DNA of 16,551 nt from Nephromyces sp. MM_2019. Lineage: Eukaryota > Apicomplexa > Aconoidasida > Nephromycida. The stretch spans positions 1 to 16,551 of the forward strand of contig JADHZB010000134.1 of NCBI GenBank assembly GCA_015657535.1, read 5' to 3'. The notes below the pieces were generated by a model that was not told the origin of the DNA, did no database searches, and saw nothing but the letters and a program-made list of their open reading frames with translations. Every line of letters begins with the position of its first letter. Position 1 is the stretch's first letter. This document shows positions 8,017 through 16,551 of the stretch, piece by piece. The translations under genes were made by a program, and so were the position numbers.

Positions 8017-10137
8017 TAGTATATAGCAGCTCATTTCAATGCGTCACGTAATCCCTAAAGCCTGCTAACTTCCGAGCACAGCAGTGCCGAAAAGAACCCA
8101 GAAGATCATTACAGCAGTTGCTTACTTTCGTATATACGCTCAACAAGCAGAAAGAATTTTAAAATGCTTGATTCACCAGGCACATCGGTGCTCTCCTTGA
8201 ATACACGCCACGCTTAAGTTTGGTTATACATGTGAGCGTGGTATACAAAAAATTGGTCTGTCACGCGCGAAATGGAATCGATTCACGGGAGTCCAAATCA
8301 AGCCGCAAGGTACAATGTATTGCTTCAAATTCAAGATATCCAAAAATCTTCGAACATATTTTACACCCTGTATGCACTCCTCTCCTATGAAACAGCCACC
8401 GGCTGAAATTGAATGTGAATAGCCCTAATCGATATGCAGAAATACGGGTTTTTTCGTTTTAAAGTTTTTCTACCGCAGCTCTCTCTCCTTGTGTTTGAGT
8501 TTATGAGAGACCCGTGCTACTATATATCGGTTGGGTTTCAGCATTAAGCGTACATGATTCCGGAGGAAGAATATGAAGGAATCCCTCCGTACCTCTGGGG
8601 TTCACTTGCTTAGAATCACTTGCTATCGCCTGCGTTCGCTTTCCTCCTTATTCGGTGGATATTAAGATACCAACTTACGGCAGTTAATGCCTAATAATCT
8701 GACCATCCGTCGCTTGTATCAAACTTAATGGAGGCCTCCGCATGATCCCTATTTGCTCTTTGTGTACTGATACTTACACAGGGAGAAGAAGTTACGTGTG
8801 GCCGTTATATTCAGAGAATGTGGATGATTGCGCCCATGAGTGTGTTCGCATTTTTGCATTGCTTTTTGCGCAGAGATGTAAATCTCTACAGGTGGCAAAT
8901 TTTGATATCATGAACCTGCGTGATTTTTAAGAAATTTTGCCATTGTTCTTTCGTTTTTTCTGCTTCTATAGATTGTCGTGTTAGATTTTCTATCAATAAA
9001 TTCCTCTTGGAAATTTGCGTGATGAAAAGGGTAGTTCTTGAACCATTTAAAACAGTGTATTAGCTGGAAGAGATATTCGTGCGGCCTGTGTTTTGTCTAT
9101 ATATTGAGAATAAAAGGCTCATTTGTTTGTAAAAGCATACTTATGGGATGATTCTTATGGGTGTGCAGCACGAGGTAAATTTTTTTTTGTTTCCAGCTCT
9201 ACTCTGACCTGAGCAAGCTACGTTTTCGGCAAGGCATATATCATACTAGGCTTATCGGAATATGTGAGAAATAGGATTACTAGAGATGAAAGAAGTAGGA
9301 GGAATAGCGGCAAAGCAAGAAGTATACAGAATGAGAGCAGCGCATGGCACAGGTTTGTGGGTAAGCTAACAAGGAATTAAACTGGAAGTATAAAATACTT
9401 TTAGATATCAGTGGTTGCTTGTAGGTGGACCAGATTATTTCAAAGGGAAGAATATGGTTTTCAAGCAATTCTTTGCTGGATTTTGCCGAACTTTAGAGTT
9501 TTTCTCTACTTTTATTGATTACGTGACCCTTGTGTTAAAATCTCCCAAATAGTGTATACCCATTTTTTCCGCTCGTGTGGCATAGGTACTGCGTTTCTTC
9601 GCGATCACTCTGCTGTTTTTTCATGGCAACTTTCGACATTGCCTCACGTTTGAACAGCGTTGTATCGTACCGATTATTCAAGAATATCGTAGCAAGAGTT
9701 TTTAATAAGCTTATGTTTCCTTTTTTTTCCACGCTTATATTGCAACAACGCACTGCAGCTATTTTCATGTTTTTTTTGTAGCCACAAAATAACTCCCCAA
9801 AAGGCCTTGGAGAGAGCATTTCCAGCAGGGATTACTTGAATCAGAAAATAGCTCTCGTGGTGGCAATTTTATTTTTAACCGCATCCTCTTTTTAAGCCTT
9901 AATTTTTTGCAGTTCCATCTGTTTTTCTTTTTTTTTGCAAGCCCTCCAACTCTCATTTAGAATTCCAGCCTAAGTCTTACGTATGCTTCCTCCGTCGCCT
10001 ACAATTGGTGAAGTTGCTAATGTACTTCTCTAGGTAAGTGATGACTTGAATTGATGAGCTGTTTCTCCGAATTAATATAAATTATGGCTATTCAAAGGAA
10101 AAGCATCTACGCTTCTGGTTTTTGCTGCCGAAATTAG
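8017..10137. other. No certain gene; two weak exon candidates
   Basis: The plus frame at 8742-8930 (62 codons) reads CTDTYTGRRSYVWPLYSENV, DDCAHECVRIFALLFAQRCK, with a CTACAG|GTGGCA donor-like site at 8891-8892. At 9961-10033 a short open stretch (PKSYVCFLRRLQLVKLLM) after CTCATTTAG ends exactly at a perfect donor, TCTCTAG|GTAAGT (GT at 10034), and might be a 5' exon of the following ORF, although its phase does not fit the best acceptor at 10137. The rest is AT-rich with T runs on the plus strand (9180-9190, 9720-9780, 9890-9935). Confidence 0.25.
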
Positions 10138-10167
10138 AAGGCGAATTCATTACCAGCCTCATTGATA

Positions 10168-11280
10168 ATGAGTGGGGATGTAATTATTTTCTGCGCGGGT
10201 AACTTTTCCGCAGTCTTACCGTCTCCTAATTTCTTTCCAGCTCTTAGAAGGTACTTAACAAGAGGAGGAGGCGCGGTATGTGCAGGAAAATATGGTAGTT
10301 GTATGAATTATGTTCAACGAGCAACTTTTGCTTTTTCTTGGATAAAGTCAAGCTTTCCTATAATCGCTACATACCCTACTTGCAGCAAAATCAGTAGAGT
10401 TAGTAATGATGTCATTACTGGGTACTATTCAAGTACTCAGAAAGAATGTCTGGCTCCTGTATTTTCCCGCATAAAGCCCTTTGATGGCGGGCTTTTTAAT
10501 AGTCCAAACTCAATAGCCACCAGGAGGCTTACCCATCCTCCCCAAAATCTTATAAAAGAGACGAAGTTTGTCTGCCCTAGTAAGGATCTGAGCAATCTTT
10601 CTTGTACTTCGTGTAGAGTGCACACAAGGGGTTCAATATCCCAGATTCTAGCCCGCTCTCGCCGTTTTTGGGGAAATGATATTCGTTTCATGACTACATC
10701 ACTATCCTACCGAATGTTTTCCTCCTGGAAAAGTCAGTCTAATCGAGCTCGTGGTCTTCACTACCAGTGTAATCCAAGACCATTTTATTGCCGCATTCAT
10801 TGTTATCAGTTAGAAGCCCCGTCTTGCTCTTCTCGCTGTAGCATTGTCCACCGTCATCACAGCACATCAACTGTAGACGCTTCCTCTCGGAATTTTTCCG
10901 TTTCTTCACTCCTGGCACAGATTTCTTTGCTTAGTTCCGTAGGTTTCAGCCTATCGGAATGTGAAAGATTTAGCAGCCTGTACGGAGCAGTTGTTACGTC
11001 CACGCTAGACGTGCCAAAGATGAGGGAAAAGATACTACAAACGTGCAACCATCTTCGTGTGGAATGCAAGTTAAGTCACGAGCAAATAAAGGAAATCTTA
11101 ATGCAAAACCCGCAGTTGTTGATGAAAAACTCGGGGCTTCAGCCATCAGATGTTATGAAGATAGTTATGCATATGAGATCGAATCTACTAGTAGAAGCTG
11201 AAGATGTAGCTCGTGTGTTGCCTGCTATTCTCGAGAGGAAGCTTGAAGTGGATGAGATTTTGGTGGGTAGGGTGGAATGA
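10168..11280 (+). CDS. mTERF-like helical-repeat protein, probably organelle-targeted
   Basis: This frame is open from 10138 to 11280, far longer than chance allows here. The first ATG is at 10168; the frame could begin upstream by splicing, since GAAATTAG at 10137 is a phase-0 acceptor with a pyrimidine-rich lead. The N-terminal 240 residues are Ser/Arg/Cys/His-rich with almost no acidic stretches and one weakly hydrophobic start, like organelle presequences. From about residue 250 the protein is predicted helical: MREKILQTCNHLRVECKLSH, EQIKEILMQNPQLLMKNSG, then LQPSDVMKIVMHMRSNLL and EDVARVLPAILERKLEVDE. The pattern of two helices ending in NPQLL is that of mTERF repeats, which bind organelle DNA or RNA. 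The C-terminus looks short; GTGGGT/GTAGGG near 11263-11271 could be a donor to further repeats. Coding status is firm, the family assignment tentative. Confidence 0.7.
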   Translation: MSGDVIIFCAGNFSAVLPSPNFFPALRRYLTRGGGAVCAGKYGSCMNYVQRATFAFSWIKSSFPIIATYPTCSKISRVSNDVITGYYSSTQKECLAPVFSRIKPFDGGLFNSPNSIATRRLTHPPQNLIKETKFVCPSKDLSNLSCTSCRVHTRGSISQILARSRRFWGNDIRFMTTSLSYRMFSSWKSQSNRARGLHYQCNPRPFYCRIHCYQLEAPSCSSRCSIVHRHHSTSTVDASSRNFSVSSLLAQISLLSSVGFSLSECERFSSLYGAVVTSTLDVPKMREKILQTCNHLRVECKLSHEQIKEILMQNPQLLMKNSGLQPSDVMKIVMHMRSNLLVEAEDVARVLPAILERKLEVDEILVGRVE

Positions 11281-12100
11281 TGCATACAGTGCTTTTCCTT
11301 GCCCTACCCTCGTGATCTTTTACTTTCTCTTGCTTTTCATCCTTCGCTTCCTGTGCTGCCCTTTAATTTCTCCGAAAAACTCTGATATTTCTCTATTCAT
11401 AACTTACGTGACCGCTACGCGGTGATTTCCGCTTGTTCGTTCTCTATGTCGTCACAACGGACTTACCCACATGAAACTGGTGTGCATTTTTACGGGGAAG
11501 CAATTCGAAGAGGGCTTTTAAGGGTGTCTTTCCGAATGGGTATGGCTTTTTTAGTGCTTTCGTGGGGAAGAAGCGAATGGAACCGTCTCTCTGGGGGCAG
11601 TGGGGTTTTTGTAAAAGCACTCTTGCACCTACCCAGATTGTTGCTATTTTCGGCGCAATGGAATGATTGAAGTGATGCAACAGGAAAATGCTGGACCCGC
11701 TTCAAAATAGCGTGGAGAATTGTGCGATATATCTGGAGCGAGGACATGTACACAGACGATTAAATGTGAGACGAAGGCTTTTATAAATTTATTATGGACA
11801 AATAATTGCAATATTTTGTGAAAAAATAGAATATAACTGATAATTCTTAATTTGTGAAAGTATTGCTGTATCTACGAAAAAATTAAACAGGAAATTACCA
11901 GTATATTTATAGTGATTTTTCTAGTTGCTTTCTTGGTAGGCGCTCATTGGCATCTATTTCAGCAGAGACGTTCCTAGAGGATGAGAAATAAGCAAATAAG
12001 CGGCGATCAGTTTGGCACGTTTATTTTCGGCTTTCGAAAGCGATCGCTCGAAGATTCAGTGAGCGCTTTCGCATTTTTTCTATACTAAAACATGAAATTG
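11281..12100. other. Mostly non-coding; weak ORF at 11446-11670
   Basis: A plus ORF at 11446-11670 (MSSQRTYPHETGVHFYGEAI ... LLLFSAQWND) has no recognised domain, and overlapping minus frames are equally long. A pyrimidine-rich stretch with a CTACCCAG acceptor at 11634 precedes a short open tail (RRNGMIEVMQQENAG) and could be a last exon of the mTERF-like gene. The region 11760-11950 is very AT-rich with nothing evident. This is probably the tail-to-tail gap between the plus-strand unit and the minus-strand gene that ends at 12101. Confidence 0.3.
12035..12071. other. Hairpin just beyond the proposed minus-strand stop codon
   Basis: CGAAAGCG at 12035-12042 pairs with CGCTTTCG at 12064-12071, and CTC/GAG pairs inside it with a 4-nt bulge and an 11-nt loop. 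It lies about 30 nt downstream of the proposed TGA of the minus-strand gene, so it would be in the 3' UTR or terminator region. The function is unknown. Confidence 0.5.
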
Positions 12101-12260
12101 TCAATGATCTCCATCAAAAAGGCAGAAAATGATCGTCGAATAGCGGTTCTTTCCGCTATTCCACCAGATTTTGCTGGTATACTCATTGTTTGATACTAGA
12201 TAGCTCATTCGAGCTATTTCATCCAGTCTAGATCTGCGGAATGCTGCTTCTTCTTGAAAT
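12101..12260 (-). CDS. Proposed last exon of the unidentified minus-strand gene
   Basis: A strong acceptor, ATATTTTTCCTAGGCAG (AG at 12262-12261), precedes FQEEAAFRRSRLDEIARMSY, LVSNNEYTSKIWWNSGKN, then FCLFDGDH and TGA. The preceding exon (12573-12462) ends WAWKERGK in phase 2, which this exon completes. An internal GTATAC near 12184 could be a donor, giving a different C-terminus. Confidence 0.4.
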
Positions 12261-15200
12261 CTGCCTAGGAAAAATATTAGGATGGAGAGTTAGATATAAC
12301 TTGGATATATATACATATTTACAGTTTTTTATGTGGTAGGGTCAATGACAGTTTCCCTCCTGCTACTTCTTCCCTTTTTTTGTGGGGGATTATTTTACAT
12401 TCTGCCGCTTTAGAAACGCCTGAGACATCACTTTAGTTTCAAAAGCCGCTCTATAGGCTACTTTCCTCTTTCTTTCCATGCCCATTGGAAAAAGCGCTGC
12501 GGTAAATCACTACATGCTCTATCGAAAATTTCCTTGTTTTTTGTCAAAACCTCGGAGATGCCGCTTGCTGCTGCTTCATGAGTCGTTAGTGATGCATTTT
12601 GCTTCTACAAGACCTTGGATTTTTTTCTCTTCGCTTCAGAGAGTTTGGCCCATGCGCTCGTTCGGTTTCAGCCCCTCATGCTGCTTTTTTTCGGCGTTAT
12701 CTGCTTCTACATTTTGCTTTTGATAAAATCTTCAAAATCGGCGCAACAAGACCTTTAGCCTGAAGATTTCAGCCGATATAAATGCAGCAAGTAGTCCACC
12801 TGGTGAAATTTTGGCATATTTGCATTTTTTCGTTTCTCATGAAACAATCGCTTTTTACAGATTCAGCTTATGCTACTGTATCACAGAGTTTGGAGAGATA
12901 TGATATATATGTAGATCGAAGTTTCCCATGCTTTAGCATCAGAAGCTTCTCTTCTCTCTGAAGAATCAGAACTTTTTCATCCCCTTATTTTCAGCTAGCA
13001 ACTATGGCAGCAGCCAGCGAATATACAAAGAGAAAACTAAAGTTAGCACTAGTGATTTGGTGTTTTGCCCAATGCTTAGAGAAGAAGAAACTCTCTTTGG
13101 AGAAGCTTAATTCTCAAAATCCTATAATAATTATTGAAGCATCTGAGTTTAACGCTATGGCACAACTAACATCGAGATTTAAACTTCAGTGTGCTTCACG
13201 CGTCTTTGTGTGTTTGGAACTGAGGTTCTTCCGCTTCAAGCGACTTCCAGTATCAGATTTCATCGTCATGCTACATCATGCATCTGTGTGTTTTTGAAAC
13301 TGAGGTTTCTTATCTTCAATCAACTTGTTACATCACATTTCATCTTCAATCAATTTTATGCATCAGATTTCATCTTCAGGCTACTTCATGCATCTTTGGG
13401 TGTTTAAAACCAAAGTCTCTCCTCTTCAAGCAACTTATCGCATCATATTTCATCATCAACCTACTTCATCTATCTTCGCGTGGTATCAACCAACTTGTCT
13501 AACCTTCAAACAACTTCATGCATCAGATTTCATCGTCAATCAACTGCACACATTTACGTGTTTTTGAAACAAAACTTTCTAATCTTCAAAAAGCAGTAAG
13601 CAATTACTCCACACTACCTCTAATACTCTCCTCCAAACGAAGATACTGAGGAAACGGCTTTGGACCCCCCCTCTTCGCTCCACTTGTATCAGATTCTAGA
13701 TAGCCCTGAATACGGGAGTTTCTGCTGAAAGTAGAGGCTGCCTCATCAGCCTCCCCCGTTGACCTACCGTCTTCATCCTCGCTATACACACCAACAACTT
13801 GCCAGTCTGGTCTAAGCACCGCTTCCTTCGTCGATTTGATGACTTCCATGCTCTTTTGGAAATCAATATCTTCAAAGTCTTCGATGATTCCAACCCCTGA
13901 GACCCCTCCGTAGCCTTCAATCCATCTCGACTCTCGGTGACCATGGCCTGCACCTGGAGGCCTATATATAGTGGAAGGATATGGTGAAGCTATGATTTCA
14001 GGTGAGAGAGATAGAGGAGACAGCGGAACACAGAGAGAGAAGAGAGAGTTAGAGTGAGGGAAACATAGAGAGTGAGAGAGAGACACACATAAAGAGAGAA
14101 AAAGAGAGTCAAAGAGCGAAATGGAGAGAGCGCGCGATAAACTCAGTGAGAGAAATAGAGAGAGCACAAACAAAGTGACCCACATAGTGAGCGAGAAATT
14201 GAAAGTGAGAGAAACACACAGCAAGGGAAAACATAAAAACAGACTCTCGGAGAAACAAGCAAAAGCACTGAGAAAAAATCTCAGCATATCTCTATAGAAA
14301 AAAGTCCCCCAATGCGAGCAAGAAGACCGGTGAAAAGAGAGTTTCTGGAAGATATATTTGAGCGATGGGATGATGTACTTGAACCAACATAAACTTCACA
14401 CGCAGAGAGCTACGGTGGACACACACCCAGACACAGGAAGAAGCATTCACTAAAACGCACAAAAGCCTTCATTCTGAGCCACTACAGGATGCGCTGCTAG
14501 AGTACCAAGCTTTAAAAAGGAGAGATCCCAGACGGTGGTTACCATGGCAGGCCAACACGCAGCACAAAATGGAGTGTATATACACCACATTAGACGTTAT
14601 TCCCACGCGACACACAAAGCATTATCTAACAAAAGAGATACTTTCTACGAAGACTCATGGTATGCTCTTTTATCAAATTGATATCTTCCCATCACCAGGT
14701 GTACATACACTTGAAACGCAAATTGATGCTTGCAGGTACAGCTTGTGTGTTGAAGAGATGACAGCACCTCCAAGAAAGATTACACGTGATTCTTACATTG
14801 CCATGTCCTTCTGGTTGGCCCAAGTGCCCTCTTCATCTCTCGTTTGTGTGTTATCTGAGGTCTAAATGAGGAAGATTGAGAAGAAAAAAGAATGAAAACT
14901 GAGAAAGAACACACTCAATTAGCGAAACCATTATATCGCACAAGTTTAGGCAAAAAAAGAACACAAACATATTCAGCAAGTTGCAAAAACATCCCCAAGT
15001 TATCGCACCTTCAAAAGCATACACGCAAAACCTTTAAGCCACATATCTCACAGCTTAAGCAGCCACAGATCCACACACACACACACATAATAATGGATAA
15101 CCGTATATACACTACAAATATAGCAAACGAAAGCAGCTTCAAAGACCCATGCATTGAGAGCTAACTCATCAATAAAAGCTTCGATAAAAAGCATCAAAAA

Positions 15201-16551
15201 TGAAAAAATCGCATTTTCGCTTGGGGTATCTCAGCTGTTTCTTCGGTTTATGTACATTGAAAATGCATACCTTTGATTTAGTATGCTTCAGTGTTCCAAT
15301 AGCTCGGCTTCGATACTGAAGGATTGAAGATGAGGAAAGCACGTGAAAATTTCGCTTGTTCTCCATAGGTAATACTGAAAATCTAATCCTTAGCATTTTA
15401 TTTAGAAAATAAGACGATAAAACTGCGTTATACAGTATCCTCATCAAAACCGTAAGAGACGCTCTACCGGTGTACGTACATTGTTCACAAGACAACAGGG
15501 AAAAAAGCTAAATGTGAAGGTTTCAGTGCAATTCTTCAAACACATAATTGGTAGAAGCAGACTTACATAAAAAAAGTGCCTGAATAAACATGATCTATCT
15601 GCAATCAATAGGGGAGCTCACACACATATATATATATATATACACACACACACGCATTTTGGCTTAGGTACCAATAGAGCATGCAAGTGAGCAGACGAAG
15701 AGAGGATAAGAAAGCAGTTAGCACAACACACACACCTGGAAACGAAACACACAGTATCTACCGACATGGAGCCACACCACCCCCACAAGCTACGCACTCC
15801 ACACTCGCAAGCTACCCACACCACACGCACATCACCCACATACACATCGCTCACGCACACCTCATAAAAGCCACCACATCACACACACCAGCAACCCACA
15901 TGTGCCATCTACCCACACACCACCTACCCATAACACTCATACGCCACCCACAAACCCCACCCACCACCCAAGCATCGCCCGCGCACCACCCACATACTGT
16001 CAACCCATATCACCCACTCCCGCATCACCCACACACCAACTGCTCCTCACCGCCTATTCTCGGCAATCTTGCTCATACTACGCAGCTACACACACACCGT
16101 TCTCCCCTATTTTCTTTCAACCAAAACCCACCAAAACCCACAGGCCTCGCATCCTCTCCAAAACTCACACACACTTCAAAATGCCCTCTCAGTATATAGC
16201 TTACCCGTTGAAGATAAAAAGAGTCTCTATCTCTATCAGCAGGAGCGTGCATAAAAGGAGGAGATTCTCTTCCTCCCTCCTTCTGATTGTCTACTACGGG
16301 CGATAAGCTTTCCATCTCAATCGCTGAAGAAGCCTTCTCACACACCTTCTTCTGCCTTTCTTTATCACTGCAATTTCCACTGTTTTTCACTCTTTCCTTC
16401 TGTAGCTTCTTCGTCTCTTCATTGACTAAAGGAAAACTTGGCTTCTCCCTCTTTGAGTTAACATTTTCACCTTGGCGAGCTTGAAGAAGGAAAGCTTCAA
16501 TATTTTCATTATGTTTCTGAGAAGATTGACACGTCGAGGGGGAGGTGAGGG
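12101..16551 (-). CDS. Unidentified intron-rich gene, eight proposed exons, 5' end missing
   Basis: Proposed exons: 16551-16205 (partial), 15315-15271, 14861-14797, 13961-13618, 12983-12877, 12759-12711, 12573-12462 and 12260-12101 (TGA at 12103-12101). All donors are GT, acceptors AG, and phases agree at all seven junctions; together they encode about 408 residues. The N-terminal part is charged and disordered (NVNSKREKPSFPLVNEETKK, then GREKS/DRDRDSF-type segments). The centre is acidic (IIEDFEDIDFQKSMEVIKST; YSEDEDGRSTGEADEAAS). The C-terminal part is helical (EEKLLMLKHGKLRSTYISYL; AKGLVAPILKILSKAK; SEVLTKNKEIFDRACSDLPQ; RRSRLDEIARMSYLVSN). No family is recognised, and there is no membrane segment. 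The first and fourth exons are the best supported; the 12983 acceptor has a poor tract and 12953 is an alternative in the same phase. If the fourth exon is not spliced at 13618 the frame stops at 13604. I searched for compatible phases, so this agreement is weaker than independent evidence. Confidence 0.5.
13201..13600. repeat. 80-bp tandem repeat, about five copies, one with a 30-bp internal duplication
   Basis: Unit landmarks CATCTNTGTG start at 13201, 13281, 13391, 13471 and 13551, giving spacings of 80, 110, 80 and 80. The core ATCAGATTTCATC recurs at 13252, 13332, 13362, 13442 and 13522, so the 110-bp unit is an 80-bp unit with a 30-bp internal duplication. Copies share about two thirds to four fifths of bases by eye. 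Because 80 is not a multiple of three, the short plus-strand open frames across it are in shifting frames and are unlikely to be coding. In the proposed minus-strand gene it falls inside the intron 12984-13617. Confidence 0.92.
13618..13961 (-). CDS. Acidic central exon of the unidentified minus-strand gene
   Basis: It encodes PPGAGHGHRESRWIEGYGG, EDFEDIDFQKSMEVIKSTKE, VLRPDWQVVGVYSEDEDG and KPFPQYLRLEESIRG. The acceptor is CTATATATAG (AG at 13963-13962), chosen because it restores phase with the exon at 14861-14797 (AT plus G giving Met); CCTCCAG and GTGCAG just downstream are alternatives. The donor GAG|GTAGTG is at 13617-13616; without it the frame ends at TAA 13606-13604. Confidence 0.6.
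13990..14285. repeat. GA-rich tract (CT-rich on the minus strand)
   Basis: The plus strand is an almost continuous series of GAGA and AGAGAGA runs. On the minus strand this is a very long pyrimidine tract upstream of the proposed acceptor at 13963. Translating it gives Ser/Leu/Phe low-complexity, which explains the spurious 227-codon frame that runs from the acidic exon into this tract. Confidence 0.93.
14797..14861 (-). CDS. Small exon of the unidentified minus-strand gene
   Basis: A pyrimidine-rich tract (TTTTTTCTTCTCAATCTTCC) ends in CATTTAG (AG at 14863-14862), followed by 65 nt encoding TSDNTQTRDEEGTWANQKDM and then a consensus donor AAT|GTAAGA (GT at 14796-14795). Both splice sites are among the best in the region, and entry phase 0 and exit phase 2 fit the neighbouring exons. 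Confidence 0.5.
14862..15270 (-). other. Proposed intron, no other gene seen
   Basis: The stretch separates the 45-nt and 65-nt exon candidates. Its plus strand is A/C-rich around 14900-15110 with a short CA run at about 15072-15086. The plus-strand frame at 14892-15164 is Lys/Thr/His-rich and follows that composition, so it is not called. Confidence 0.45.
15271..15315 (-). CDS. 45-nt micro-exon candidate of the unidentified minus-strand gene
   Basis: The tract TTTCCTCATCTTCAATCCTTCAG (AG at 15317-15316) precedes 15 whole codons (YRSRAIGTLKHTKSK) and a donor AAG|GTATGC (GT at 15270-15269). Phase 0 on both sides means the gene keeps its frame with or without it, so it could also be an alternatively used exon or a chance match. 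Confidence 0.4.
15316..16204 (-). other. Intron of the unidentified gene, A/C-rich on the plus strand
   Basis: From about 15720 to 16190 the plus strand is nearly all C and A (CACCCACACAC-like), so the transcript is G/T-rich as in ClpB introns. At about 15619-15655 there is a compound CA/TA/CA microsatellite. Plus-strand frames here translate to His/Thr/Pro low-complexity and are artefacts. Nothing else is seen. Confidence 0.6.
15619..15655. repeat. Compound (CA)(TA)(CA) microsatellite
   Basis: A run of CACACA, then about nine TA steps, then CACACACACAC on the plus strand, with alternating purine and pyrimidine throughout. It lies within the proposed intron. Confidence 0.95.
16205..16551 (-). 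CDS. First visible exon of the unidentified minus-strand gene
   Basis: The frame is open from the right edge to CAACGG|GTAAGC (GT at 16204-16203). It is rich in Lys, Glu, Asn and Ser (SQKHNENIEAFLLQARQGE; LQKERVKNSGNCSDKERQKK; EMESLSPVVDNQKEGGRESP) and ends in RDRDSFYLQR. The downstream sequence switches at once to the GT-rich (sense) composition of introns, which supports the donor. Confidence 0.6.

Noticed and set aside
5040..8740. Insertion of mitochondrial or plastid DNA, or a decayed transposon
   Set aside because: No recognisable cox, cob, rRNA, transposase or reverse-transcriptase motif and no terminal repeats found by eye; a database search would be needed to exclude it.
10629..10645. 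T-arm-like GGTTCAATATCCC, possible tRNA
   Set aside because: No matching acceptor stem or anticodon arm, and it lies inside the long open frame.
12478..12723. Plus-strand 81-codon frame
   Set aside because: It overlaps two proposed minus-strand exons with better splice sites and phases; the composition looks like a shadow.
13004..13297. Plus-strand frame MAAASEYTKRKLKLALVIW after a TTTTCAG acceptor
   Set aside because: The first 60 codons look possible, but it runs into the 80-bp repeat, has no domain, and lies in an intron of the opposite-strand gene. Left as an unproven antisense exon.
13201..13600. CRISPR-like array
   Set aside because: Repeats are direct and contiguous, without constant repeats and unique spacers, in a eukaryotic genome.
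15681..16306. Plus-strand His/Thr/Pro-rich frames of 172 and 134 codons
   Set aside because: Translations of CA/CAC repeat sequence, antisense to a proposed intron and part of an exon.

Overview
This is a nuclear genome window from an intron-rich eukaryote, most likely an apicoplast-bearing apicomplexan or close relative. The evidence is a ClpB-type Hsp100 chaperone gene with a long N-terminal extension that starts with a signal peptide and continues as a Ser/Asn/Lys/Arg-containing transit-like region. That two-part leader is typical of apicoplast proteins. No bacterial operons, Shine-Dalgarno sites, tRNA genes or rRNA genes were seen. The genus cannot be fixed from the sequence alone.

Layout. 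(1) 1-4505, minus strand: the 5' part of the ClpB gene. Five exons (4505-4136, 3391-3077, 2364-2162, 1733-1569, 348-75) join with fully compatible phases and match the ClpB N-domain and the start of the first AAA+ domain up to and beyond Walker A. The gene runs off the left edge. Its introns are strongly G/T-rich in the sense direction and contain CA/GT microsatellites. (2) 4506-10137: mostly no recognisable gene. A possible plus-strand transcription unit begins divergently from ClpB (exon candidate near 4861-5025, preceded by a GT-rich intron-like tract). A degenerate tandem repeat of 34-40 bp lies at 5947-6305, and several short exon-like open stretches are of low confidence. (3) 10138-11280, plus strand: a long open frame whose C-terminal third resembles mTERF-type helical repeats. 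(4) 11281-12100: a small ORF of uncertain status, AT-rich sequence and a hairpin. (5) 12101-16551, minus strand: a proposed eight-exon gene for an unidentified hydrophilic/helical protein. Every exon joins in phase; its 5' end lies beyond the right edge. Its introns hold an 80-bp tandem repeat (13201-13600), a long sense-strand CT tract (about 14000-14280) and a long GT-rich (sense) stretch (about 15600-16200).

The three main units are thus ClpB (minus), a divergent plus-strand unit ending in the mTERF-like ORF, and a convergent minus-strand gene. The possible functional link is organelle biology (plastid proteostasis, organelle nucleic-acid binding), but physical proximity does not imply co-regulation here. 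Intron base skew follows the proposed transcription direction across most of the window and helps to orient genes.
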